In this document: positions 33,558-43,820 of the stretch, in pieces
How the letters are laid out: each line of letters starts with the position of its first letter
Numbering within the stretch: position 1 is the first letter of the stretch
NCBI GenBank assembly: GCA_963930775.1
Contig: OZ005693.1
Location: 7,810,006 to 7,874,005, forward strand
Length of the DNA stretch: 64,000 nt
Origin: Cliona cf. orientalis
Taxonomy: Eukaryota > Porifera > Demospongiae > Clionaida > Clionaidae
Reading direction: 5' to 3'
The notes under the pieces: generated by a model
What the model was told of the DNA's origin: nothing
What the model saw: only the letters and a program-made list of their open reading frames with translations
Database searches by the model: none
Program-made: the position numbers and the translations under genes

Positions 33558-34540
33558 ACCAGCCCGCTGACTGATCTGACGACCTATACCAATTGGGATA
33601 AGGTTATTAGGTACAGGATCGTCTCATGCCTGGTGATGCCGTGTTGCTGCAAGCTATGATCAGGCCATGAGTATGATGTTATAATACTACTTCCCTACCC
33701 TCCTACTATGGGGGGTGGATAGTGTCAAAAGCACAGTCACTATTTTGGAGGAGGGTAACTTCACTGAGGAGGGGGGCGGTTTCAACTGGAGGGGGTGCTT
33801 TTCGTCTGGAGTATACCACTTTTTGTGGAGGAGGAGTGGGGCTGGCGCACGAGACTAGCTTCACCATGAATCAATGGTGAATAGGGACATGCACATTATT
33901 GCTTTTAGATAAGTCTTAACTCACTGGCTTTATTCAAGGCTACTACTAAAAATGAGGTTGTCATGATTCTCCAAGCTATGCATGCGCATGCGTTCGCACT
34001 GAAATTGGTATAATATACCATGCAGATACATGCAGTTTTCGCGAGCGCAAATTGTTGAGACCGCACACCCTTAGGCATGACGTAAGTCGGGAAACTCAGT
34101 ACCGACATACCCTGAGTCTGATCGTGGCACAGGTGGGACCAGAGACAGTCACGTCACGAAAGCACAACGTTAACTCTGAGCTAGCTGCCAGCCGTCCGAG
34201 ATTTCCCGTTGACTAGGCCAAGAGTGAAGTAGCCACCAATCAGGGAACTTGAGGAAGAGTTGATAACCAAAGACTCCGATTGCTTCGTGAGTTTTAATAA
34301 TATAGCTAACGGGATCCAGGGATTCAGTGGTGCGGCATGGGGACAGTGTGCGCTGAGTTGTATATTATAGAGAGCTCGTGTGTCAGTATAGCACGACCTT
34401 TATCGACTCTGAGAATAATATAAGCTTATAGTCAATAGTATTCTTGCGTGACAGAGCCCAGGAAGACATGGAGTTGGTATCTGGAGTTGTTCCAGTGGAA
34501 TACCAGATATGCACTAATTACTAATACGTCACGCTAGTAA
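33558..34540. other. end of duplication array, then unique DNA
   Basis: The RPAP3 5' flank homology ends near 33.7 kb; 'gctggcgcacgagactagcttcacca' near 33.84 kb repeats 18.65 kb. A G-rich, purine-biased block lies at 33710-33840. No gene is supported; the 67-codon minus frame at 33905-34108 has no recognisable domain. Confidence 0.5.
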
Positions 34541-34861
34541 TGCACCTATCAATATTATGCCCCACTACCCCCTGTACGGGCAAGGGTGGGGCTAACAGGG
34601 GATTTGACTTTTTCTAAAAGTGAATGCCCCCCTACGGGGGCAATATTTTCAAGTCAAAACGCTAGTGTAAAGACAGCTAAATTCTTTTCTTTCAGTCTAT
34701 TTAGGCGATTTTCTGATTTATACCAGGTAGCTCAAAGATTTATGAAAATCAAAAGCCCCACCCCTAGGGCGAGGTCAAGAAGTCAATTCCCCCAACAATC
34801 CCCTGTCTTCCCCCACCTATGCCCGTACAGGGGGGAGTGGGGCATAATATTGACAGGTGCA
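34541..34861. mobile_element. Harbinger-like MITE, 321 bp, TAA duplication
   Basis: Same family as 24901-25190: ends TGCACCTATCAATATTATGC and GCATAATATTGACAGGTGCA, followed inward by 'cccactacccccc'-like arms. TAA flanks both ends (34538-34540, 34862-34864). Frames across it are by-products of the repeat. Confidence 0.87.
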
Positions 34862-35689
34862 TAAGCAGCAACCGCAATTGTTGCGTTTGAATAATATTAT
34901 GTCTCGTTTCTTTTCCTTGGCTTATACCCTCTTTACGCGAAGCAGTGCACATGCAGCGGAGAGGCCCTTTATGCTAAGTTTTCTTGTCTGGATCATCGTG
35001 AGGACGTTCTCAGTTTAGGGAATAAAAACTGCATTCAAACCCATCTTGCTTCTTATACAGGTTGGACTAACGCATAGAATAAAGACTTGCCATGTATTAT
35101 CAGGATACAAAATAGCCTAGTACCCAGGCCTGGGTACAAAGCTAGATACAAAACATCTTTGGCTGTCACAAACGATAAGTGAGGCTTTCTCTATTTTTCA
35201 CTTCTGGGGCCGCTAAGATGCTGCTGTCTCTCCCTCTATAGATCACTGTAGCCTTGGTGGTCCATGCGCAAACCTTTTTTAACACTGCGCGTCAATGTGA
35301 AAACTAAAAATCAAGAGATCTGATTGGACACGCTGCATTCCTGACTTTGGAACAACTCGTTGAACGCCATGTCCCCATACCCCTTCCTGGGGCCTGGCAC
35401 GCAAGACTAAGTCAATAGCCGGTGTTGTTCAGGGTGGAAGGAAATACAGACATGCACGTAATAATTTGTTAGCCTGATCAACTATGAGGGATGGTGGTGT
35501 GGCCAAGTGGCTTACGTACGCCCTCCACGTGACCCATGTGTGTGATCTCGTGACTACTAAAACTTCCTGAGTTCCCTTATTTTAGCTCTGGCCACTCTGT
35601 ATTATGCAATAATTCAACATAATATTATGACAGTGATGTTTCACATGCATGCGGGAGAATTACAAACCGCCAATCTGCATGTAAATGAG

Positions 35690-36660
35690 TATCTTGGACA
35701 TTGGCCCGGTAGCTTTTGCAGACATAGATCAGCAGATCGCTCGGTTCCAATGCAAGGGACTTCTTGCTGCAAACCCAACGTGTTACGCTTGCAGCACTCC
35801 TATTATGATCCAAGTTTTGAATGATATACAAGGCAAAAGGAGGTTAGACATGAGGATAGTGAGTAAGAAGGACAGTTGCATACTGTAAACTAATGTAATG
35901 GTGAAAAATCGGAGGTAGTTTTTAAAGTTGTCACACTGTAGATGGCGCTGTCTGGATAGAAGCTGCGGAAAGGTTAGGAGCCTTCGAGTAGGTAGCTTTT
36001 TTGAGAACTCCAAGCTCTCCCTACAGAAGTGGCTACTTTTTATTCATTTTTGGGTGAGGGAGTATCCAGTGACACATGTAGCAGAAGAAATCCAAGTAAC
36101 TCCATCCATGCATATCACTATAAGGGACATCTGCAGTTGATTCTCCACTACTTCTCGGAGGCCCTGGGGTTCAATCATAAACACAAGGTAGGATTAGTGG
36201 CATTGTCGCACATAACAATGTCATAGTATTACAGAACCATCGAGGTCGACCGCCAAGGTCAGAAAAGTGTTGTTTTTTTGCATGGATACTTGTCAAACCC
36301 CAGCCTTGGGAGTCATGACATTAGTTCCTAGATGTGATGTAGCCACACTCTTCCCTATATTATACAACAGCGAGTTCGGCCTGGAACAAGAGTGTGGAGT
36401 GATCAGCTTACCAACATCTTCAGTGCTTGCGTCCAGACCGTCAACCATTCCATCCATTTTGTTGACCTAGCTATACAAGTGCACACCCAGAATGTGGAGT
36501 CTTATAGGAACTGCGTGAAAAGAGAATGAAAGGTATCCACGAGCAGATGCTTCCATCCTATTTGGATGAATTTATGTGGAGGGAGCGTCATAGTCAAACA
36601 GAGTCTATTGCTCTTGTCAATTTGTGACATTGCCCGTAGGTACCCTGTGTAAATAGTACT
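35690..36660 (+). pseudogene. Merlin/IS1595-like transposase remnant
   Basis: A broken transposase of the ISXO2/IS1595 type, called Merlin in animals. Parts can be read in order but in several frames: a zinc-ribbon-like CKGLLAANPTCYACS near 35745-35795; RWRCLDRSCGKVRSLRVGSF and LSLQKWLLFIHFWVREYPV at 35943-36072; QTPALGVMTLVPRCD near 36290; then WSDQL, HSIHFVD and, near the end, LPSYLDEFMWRERHSQTESI. The last block is the family's highly conserved C-terminus (N-V-E-S-Y then YLDEFMWR). At least three frame changes and stops show that it is dead. I could not delimit its terminal repeats. Confidence 0.82.
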
Positions 36661-38139
36661 TATTAATCCTCGCATACATGTAATTAAATTACTGTTGGCA
36701 ATGACTACTGACCTCATTTAGTAGCTAGCTACATACCACATTCATACGTTTCATAAATCTCTTACTCATAATATTATAATACTAGAGACGATGTTTTAAC
36801 ATCAGTGGGGCGAGCCTCTGCGAACCTCACACAAGTACAAATGATATGGTATACAGATCGGAATTAATTTTATGATTGACTAGAGGGAGTGGAAACTATG
36901 GTTAGAACGTGTCTCTAGCTACTCATAGTTCAGCGATGGTTAATATTTTGCTAGCAACAGTCACTTATTCTTGATCTTTTTAGGGCTTTGAATTTGGAGT
37001 CTCACATGGACCCTCTGCACTCAAAATGTTTCGCTCTGCCTGCCTAAAACTACATATTTTTCTCTGTATAGCCTTGCCCCTCTCAGTCTGAGTCTCTGCA
37101 GCTCTCCTTTTGAAATTTCTGATATTTGCTTCTGCGTTTTGTCAGTCTTTCTTCCTTTTTAGCCACTCGATGTCACAGAGCTTGCCCTCTTTCTCTAGCT
37201 CTACGTTGAAGTGTTTGCTCCACTCTCGCGCTTGGCTCGTCATATGTGCATGCGCGTAACGGAAGAAATATTGCGTATCGTTGAAATGGAAGACAGGTAT
37301 ATACGGAATGACGGACGGCAGATATATATATATATATATACAAACGGAAAATCTCGATTGACATCACTTGTGTGGGGCTCGCTTCGGCTCGCCCCAATAA
37401 TTTTTCATTGGAACCGTGTTGTGTTGCCACTAATCCATGTAGATTCTCGTTTCAGAGAACCTAATATAGATACAGGCTGGGCAAGGTTAGGAATGTCTAT
37501 TGGTCACGTGATCACACGCATGGGTCACATGGTCGGTATAGGCCATGTGGCCATACCCACCATCACTCTTAACATGTGGGTCCGTCTATTATAGTTGATC
37601 TGTTAACCTTGTATCCAAGAGGGCCTAAGTACGAGGCTAATAACTTGCATGTGTGTGTGTCATCTTTAATCTACGCACCAAGTCGATAGAGAGTCACTTG
37701 TTTTATAGATACATTCTATGTGTGGGAAGTCACTTTGACCTATGATCACCATGTCATAGTTCCAAAGGTTAGCTACCTGTACACCACTATGACCTGTATA
37801 CTACCGAGTAGGTTTTATCCCAGGTTTTGAGGGGCAAAAAGAGACTCCAGCGGGATTTCAACCCAATCTTTTTGTTGAAAGACCAAGACCTTATCCTGAA
37901 CCACTGTTTTGCTAGTACCTTCTGATGTTAGTCTCACGTGCCAGACTCTCCTACCCAACAAGGGAGAAAGAGTCTGGTGAAAGTTGTACTATGCAGTTGT
38001 ACGTGTACATGTACATGTACTGTGCACCCATATTTGGGCACACTATGTTTCTAACCAACTGTCATGTTTTGTGGCTCATGTGCAAACACTACTGCACATA
38101 GGTAGATAATGAACATTCCATTGGTACAACTGGCGAATA
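36661..38139. other. intergenic, no supported gene
   Basis: Contains a short TA microsatellite near 37320-37341. Minus-strand frames at 37040-37220 are arginine/lysine/glutamate-rich and resemble low-complexity transposon leftovers, but they are interrupted. Nothing else is recognised. Confidence 0.45.
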
Positions 38140-38326
38140 TAGCGAGGGATAAAACTTTCGTGGATTTAGAACAATTCGTGAAAGTTTTCTCCGCGAATTC
38201 TGAGGGGCGTAAGTGTACGTTTGCTCATGCGTCCCATCCTATACCGTGGACCCACAAAAGTTTTCTTTGTGAAATCTTCTATTTTCACAGTTTGCGAAAG
38301 ATTTCTCCCTCGAAAGTTTCCCGCTA
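38140..38326. mobile_element. small MITE, 187 bp, TA target site
   Basis: TAGCGAGGGATAAAACTTTC and CGAAAGTTTCCCGCTA are inverted ends with TA outside both. Interior blocks such as 'ttctccgcgaattc' and 'cacaaaagttttct' are typical of the CCGTATAGCGGG-type MITEs; the outer CCGTA may be mutated here. Confidence 0.65.
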
Positions 38327-38980
38327 TACAGCCCTCCAGACGTGTCTCCAGTAGCTTGGTCATAAAAAGGAGAAGCTAACTTGCCATCATCTGTTCACAA
38401 ACACGGGTAAATTCTCTGCATCAGTTTTGTCCAGTTGAAAAGTCTGGAGATATAACAATACATGAACGACACGGTAGCTCACAAGTCCCTGCAGGGTCAC
38501 ATGTAATTCTTTTCTTCATTTGGCCTTCACAAAAGGTGGGCGAATCAAAAACACCTGCCATGTGCCTTATCAATGGCGACTTTCAATCATAGAACCTTGT
38601 CTGACAGGTCCATATCTTCTTATGCTCAAAAAAACTCAATGTGGTGCACTGCCCAGGTCGATGAAACCACAACAGAGTTGGCTCAATTTCGAACATGCAC
38701 TTCAAAATTTGACGCAGAAAATTTAGCAGTGGAAATGGTTGCCATTTTTTGCGTTCTGGTTGTCGTTACTCTACATATATTATTATAGTCATTCTGCATG
38801 CACGATTATCATTAAATTTTGCGTCAAACTGTCACCCATCAGATATTCACTTCTGAAATATACCTCTCTCTAACTCTACTCCTCCTAATCAGGCTACAAT
38901 GATGCAAGACTTGCTATAATATAGCTATGTTCGATGGAAGGTGTGTGTCATTTGGTCAGCTGTACCCAATATTAGACCTA

Positions 38981-39585
38981 CAGTACAGATCACAGCTAAC
39001 TTGACAAACGAGTGCGAGTAGCAAGGAGGTGACTCGCGTGGCCTGGACGTTCACGCGCGCGTGCAAAAGGCGCCCTCGACGCGCAAGCGTGAGTACTTGC
39101 ATGCTTGCGCATATCCGCACGCACTCGCGAGTACGTATAGGGCGTGACAAGACAATGGTGGCAAGATCAAGACAACAAGCAGTTTGCACGCTTATCGTAC
39201 TTTTTGATGAACGCTGGTGAGTTTACTGAGCGAAGAGAGGTAGTAAAAGATTCGCTAGGCATAGATAAGCTTCCTATTCTCCATATTTTTTCATGACAAA
39301 TCTCGAGTACTCGTGAACATGATCACGAACAGCCGAGGCACGAGACTTTAGAAAGCTTTAGCAAGCTTGTTGAGAGAAGGGAGGCAGTAAAACTATACTT
39401 AGCTCACAAACTAGCTAGGTTTTTTTGCTGTCGAGTCTCGAATACTTGCGTGTGCCCTTGCGAGCGCGTGCACTCGAAACGTGGGTACTGGGTACACGCG
39501 GTTGCTGGAAATTGACTCATGAGCAGGCGCTTCATACACACGTGTCACTCGCACTCGTTTTTCAAGTTGCCTGTGAGCTGTACTG
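38981..39585. mobile_element. TA-flanked MITE, 605 bp, same ends as 40734-48930
   Basis: Left end CAGTACAGATCACAGCTAAC, continuing AACTTGACAAACGAGTGCGAG, is inverted at the right end with a few mismatches. TA stands outside both ends. Just inside the ends is DNA rich in 'cgcg', 'gcgcgc' and 'actcgcgag'. The termini match those of the large element at 40734-48930, so this looks like its internally deleted derivative. Confidence 0.85.
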
Positions 39586-39672
39586 TATGTCAGTGTTATG
39601 AATGGTCACGTCCTGTTGAGTATAAACTTCTTGCATTTGAACATGTGTACCATTTATGTAGGTCCAAAGTGA

Positions 39673-39990
39673 ATGATGGATCTCTGCTCAACCAATGAAC
39701 TCAAAACATTTGGAGAGTTTCTACAGAAAAGTCTGGATGTCATTGCAAAGTTCAGAGATGAGTTGAAAGCAGGAAGACTGAGTTATACCTCAGTTAGTGG
39801 TGAAGTTGGTGATGAAGTCTCCAGGATCTTCTCTGATACTGGAAGATTTTACATGAACTGTGACAGACCCACCCAGATTAAATTGGCTGATTACGTGGCC
39901 ACAGCTCCAACCTCACTGGAAGACTTATACAGCTTCCTGAGGGAACTTTTCAAAGCTGGTATACATGCATATAATAATACTGCTGAATAA
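39673..39990 (+). CDS. unrecognised 105-residue protein or exon
   Basis: An ATG-started frame with balanced, protein-like composition and no repeats: MMDLCSTNELKTFGEFLQ, an amphipathic helical middle and SLEDLYSFLRELFKAGIHAY near the end. No domain is recognised and no signal peptide or membrane segment is seen. It may be a short gene or the last exon of one, because 'tttatgtaggtccaaag' just upstream could hold an acceptor. Another exon-like stretch follows at about 40046-40219 (after 'ttaatatacag', before donor GTAGGA; reads EEQGTQWITFLL), but the TAA at 39988 blocks a simple join. Confidence 0.4.
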   Translation: MMDLCSTNELKTFGEFLQKSLDVIAKFRDELKAGRLSYTSVSGEVGDEVSRIFSDTGRFYMNCDRPTQIKLADYVATAPTSLEDLYSFLRELFKAGIHAYNNTAE

Positions 39991-41017
39991 TAATAGGTAC
40001 AAATATGTATGGCTATATTATATGTATTATGTATTAATATACAGTTTCTTCGTCGGGCTTGGAGGAACAAGGAACCCAGTGGATAACCTTTTTACTCTCC
40101 AGCTTCGTTACTTGGAGTGATGTGAGCCAAACATTTCGTTGTAAGGTGCTACACACTGGATTATTGAGTGAACACATGAGGGAAGTCTCTACCCTAGAGG
40201 GTGATGCTGATAGCAAGGTAGGAATGTCAAAAGATTGAAAATGATCTCCGTCAGATCAATGCTATCTCGATCCTTTGTGTTGGTTTATGTACAGATGTTT
40301 GCAGGTTGCTTGAGGGATTAGAGTTGGAGTTGGTAACCACAACTTGTACATAATTGAGTTTCTAGACTACATAGCCTTATCGTGTTGCGGCCAATTATGT
40401 TTACACCTGTAGCCCAACTCTGCTACCCCTTAACCTACCTGCAAACCTCTGTATGAATCCACCTCATTTTGCCGTGCAAGTTCCACTCTTATTTCCCTGC
40501 ACCTTTCTTTGTCACGTACATGGTACATGTACATACACTGTGGCAGTATGCAACCATACAATTACATAGGGACAGGGATTGATATGGGTGGGGGAGGGGA
40601 CATTACCAGAAATCACCATGTTTACTGAGTACGTGAGTCACATCACACATTTTTGGTTTGCTGTAAGTGCAGCTACTATTAGGAGTGTGGCCTCTACTGG
40701 CTGTTGGCTGACTCTACAGCTATAGCTATGATACAGTACAGATCACAGCCAACTTGACAAATGAGTGTGAGCGACTCACAAGCTGCATGGAGTGCACACG
40801 CGAGTCTACTGCGCGCGCGCTCAAGGGATCCAGGATGAGGCCCCAGGTGCGCCCGAAATACTCGCATGAGCGCGTGCATACGGGTAGGGTCCGGCCAGGC
40901 CGTCCGCGTGCGCGATGCACGGGTATACCGGTACACGAGTAATGTGTGAAGTTCTATTTTAATTAAAGCACACGATCGATTCCAAGAAGCAAGAAGCAAG
41001 AAGAAAGCGAAGAAAGG

Positions 41018-42049
41018 ATGGGTCGTTTGAACGTTGATGTTCGTGCAAGGATAGTACATGTAAATATGTGAAGAGCTAACTTTAAAGTCAAGGAGATAAT
41101 CGGTAGGCTGGCGGAAGAAGGCGTAGAAGTTTCTTGTACTGCTATCTACAACCTACTAACTAAGTTCAAGAGAACAGAGTCGATTGGAGATTTGACAAGA
41201 AGGCCACGTTCGAGACGACTAGACGAGGAACACTATTAATAGATTTATCGATGAGCTCATGGTGGAAAACACCGATCTAACGTCAACACAGCTATTATAA
41301 TATACAGCTCTGAAAGAGGCTTACCCAACGATTGAGGCATCCCTATCTACTGTAAAGAGAGCCCATCGACACCTGGGATGGACTGCTAAACGTACCAGGT
41401 ACTGTCAAGTAATCAGCGAAGTTAATAAAGAAAAGAGGATGGAGTGGTGCTTAGATAGGGTGATTGGTGACGATATGGATATGGTGGATGTCATATGGAC
41501 AGGCGAATGTTCTGTACAACTCGAATCTCATCGAAAGACGACTTACCACAAGGAAGGAGAACCATCTAGGATGACCAGCAGGCCAAAGCACCCTTCCAAA
41601 GTGCATGTGTGGGCTGGTATATCTGCCAAAGGAGCCACTAGTATAGCTATTTTCACTGGAATACTAACAGCCACAAGGTATACAGATATTTTAGAAGCTG
41701 CGTTGATACCATTTATAGAAAAGCACTATCCAGAACACCACCGCTTCCAGCAAGACAATGACCCCAAGCATACCAGTAGATGGTCACAGAACTTTTTTGA
41801 AGAAAGGAGATCAACTGGTGGCGAACACCACCCTCAAGTCCTGACTTGAACCCCATTGAAAATGTGTGGGGCTCCATGAAGAATTACTTGTGTACACATG
41901 CAAAGCCCAAGAATACTGAAGAGCTAAGTGCAGGGATCAAAGAATTTTGGAAAACACTAACCCCAAATGCATGTAAGCGTTATGTAGGACATTTAAGGAG
42001 AGTTATTCCGAAAGTAATAGAAGTAGATGGTGCACCCAGTGGTTTCTAA
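41018..42049 (+). pseudogene. Tc1/mariner transposase, inactive
   Basis: A Tc1-type DDE transposase about 340 codons long when read through its breaks. It starts MGRLNVDVRARIVHVNM, then a TGA (41069). The helix-turn-helix part follows (SCTAIYNLLTKFKRT, GDLTRRPRSRR), then a stop/frame change near 41236 and a TAA near 41296. The catalytic core has VDVIWTGECSVQLE where the family has TDECS, so the first catalytic Asp is Gly. FQQDNDPKHTS supplies the second Asp. A frameshift near 41805 precedes SPDLNPIENVW, which carries the Glu of a DD34E triad. With three in-frame stops or more, two frameshifts and a lost catalytic residue it cannot be active. It sits just inside the left terminal repeat of the 40734-48930 element. 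Confidence 0.9.
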
Positions 42050-42059
42050 ACAACTTTAC

Positions 42060-42660
42060 ATGAATGTATACAATGTGATGAACCTGTTACAATAAAAATC
42101 CATTTTAATAATGAGATTATGTGCATGTGATAATATTATGTTCAGCATGTGTACAAATCATGTGTTGTGCATGTAGGTATACTATGTCAGAGGAGGTAGG
42201 ACAAGGTCTCATACATAATTGAGGAATTTTTGGAATTGGGGAATAAAACTTGGCCAGTTAGTCTATGTTCAGAAGAGATGTCTGTGCCCAACCTGTGCCC
42301 CGTAAGAAAATCAACCATGGGATACCTTTGAGCTCTTTACATACATCGTCATGCCCCGGGAATGCGATGGAATATATTGTAAATATGTACCCCATCATAC
42401 AAGTAACACTATTTTGATGATCACAATAGGCCAGGATGCGATGTTTCATCATTATGGAATCGCTGACAAGTATTATCCCACAATTCAAAGATTATTGTCT
42501 TTATGTATTGCACTATGCATGTCCGACCTCCTCTGATACTATGTAATCAATGATAAACTTGATACAATAAAAATCCATCTTAATAATGAGATTATGTGTA
42601 TGTGGTAAAATAATATTATGTTCAGCAGGTGTACAAACCATGTGTTGTGCATGTAGTACA
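42060..42660. repeat. direct repeats around a small inverted-repeat insertion
   Basis: About 110 bp at 42070-42177 ('acaataaaaatccat', 'gttcagcatgtgtacaaa', 'gtgttgtgcatgtag') recur at 42545-42656 in the same direction. Between them, about 42181-42541, is an element whose ends CTATGTCAGAGGAGGTAGGA and CGACCTCCTCTGATACTATG are inverted relatives with TA nearby. The first repeat is the 3' flank of the Tc1-like gene; the second leads into the BEN exon. Confidence 0.6.
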
Positions 42661-43421
42661 AGTGTTTAGGAATCATTTCTTCTTGCTTGTCTTATTCTTA
42701 GTTACATGTATGTTTAGCCTTCTTTTAACTTCATCTATTGCATGGACCGAGTTCCCCCACTCAACAGCTTCGGACTCCTTGGAACTCAGCCAATACATAC
42801 GAAATGTCACTTTTTTAATGTATGCAATCTTCTCAGGGTCAAGTTTGCACTTTCCAAGAGCTCCATTTACATTGCTTGCCTTTCTCTCTGTCATCGTAAA
42901 AATTTTGCAATTTAAATTAGCAGAAAAATTTCTCCGTGAAGCGCTAACATATCGAATCTTCATGATAATATCGGAATCAAGGGGAATAGGTAGGACTTCT
43001 TGATCACCTGCTGCTCCAGCTTTCACACTAAGTCCAGGATCAGTGTTTTATCCATCTCCTTCAGTGGGACCATCCGGATTTGTTACTGGTGTCGCTATTT
43101 GCAAAGTATCTCTCTGCTTTTGTGGTGGTGTAGGTGACAGATCTGATAGAGACAGTCTCTTCCCTGGTAGCCTAGGCACAGGTGACCGCCCTAGAGCCTC
43201 CTTTTGCTGTTATAGAGGTGGTACATGTACAGCTGGTAGTTGGCAACCAATCTCGAAACAAGATTGCGCACATCTGGAGCCAGGGAAAGAAAATTGTTCC
43301 ACCAGTGGCGTAGGATGATTTTGATAGGGGTGCACCACACAATGTATAATGTATTTTATACAATGCCATAACAGTCATTATTAGAACATAAACACAAAAA
43401 AAACTAAAATTTTCAAAAATA

Positions 43422-43809
43422 CCGTAGAAACTGGTTGTTAAGCGCATACGCTTATAACACGCGGCAGCAAGAAAATATGCGCTTAATAAAAAGTATGCGC
43501 TTAACAGGAAGCATGCGCTTAATTAGAAGTGCTAAAACACGGTAGGTGGGGCATGCGTAAAGAACGTGTCGACGGTAGAAAGGCCTACAACGATGGCCAA
43601 GAAGCAACCAGAGAGCGTAATTTTCGACATTTTCTTCTCCAGTATACTTCTATCCTTCTTTCTGGGCTCATGTAACCAATCGCTCGTCGTTCAGGTGGCC
43701 TGCTGGGCATATGCGCCTAACAAAGAGCGGTAAGGCTCGCACAAAACTATGCGCTTAATAAAAAGTATGCGCTTAACAGCGAGCAGCGCTTAACAACCAG
43801 TTTCTACGG
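43422..43809. mobile_element. CCGTA-ended MITE, 388 bp, TA target site
   Basis: Perfect ends CCGTAGAAACTGGTTGTTAA and TTAACAACCAGTTTCTACGG with TA outside both (43420-43421, 43810-43811). The interior is full of 'tatgcgcttaa' repeats in both directions. It is nested in the 3' region of the hAT-like element, so it is younger than that insertion. Confidence 0.92.
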
Positions 43810-43820
43810 TAATGTGTTCT

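Larger units (their letters stand above)
12540..33900. repeat. segmental duplication array (RPAP3 exons + transporter)
   Basis: Blocks of homologous sequence recur in the same order: RPAP3-like exon 2, exon 1 with its 5' flank, transporter 3' flank, transporter ORF, transporter 5' flank. The units start near 12.5, 18.3 (front truncated), 24.05 and 31.5 kb (the last without a transporter). A further partial unit lies at 60.1-64.0 kb. Shared landmarks outside genes include the 'ggttgatggacatgttcgga' block (22.98 and 29.0 kb), the exon 2 flank (12.54, 24.06, 31.49 kb) and the 'gactgatctgacgacctata' block (14.31, 18.49, 33.57 kb). The units differ by MITE insertions, deletions and one inversion, so the array has several duplication steps. 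Confidence 0.85.

Noticed and set aside
34586..34864. A 92-codon frame
   Set aside because: It lies entirely within the Harbinger-like MITE.
38981..39240. Arginine-rich frames on both strands
   Set aside because: They come from the CpG-rich interior of the TA-flanked MITE.
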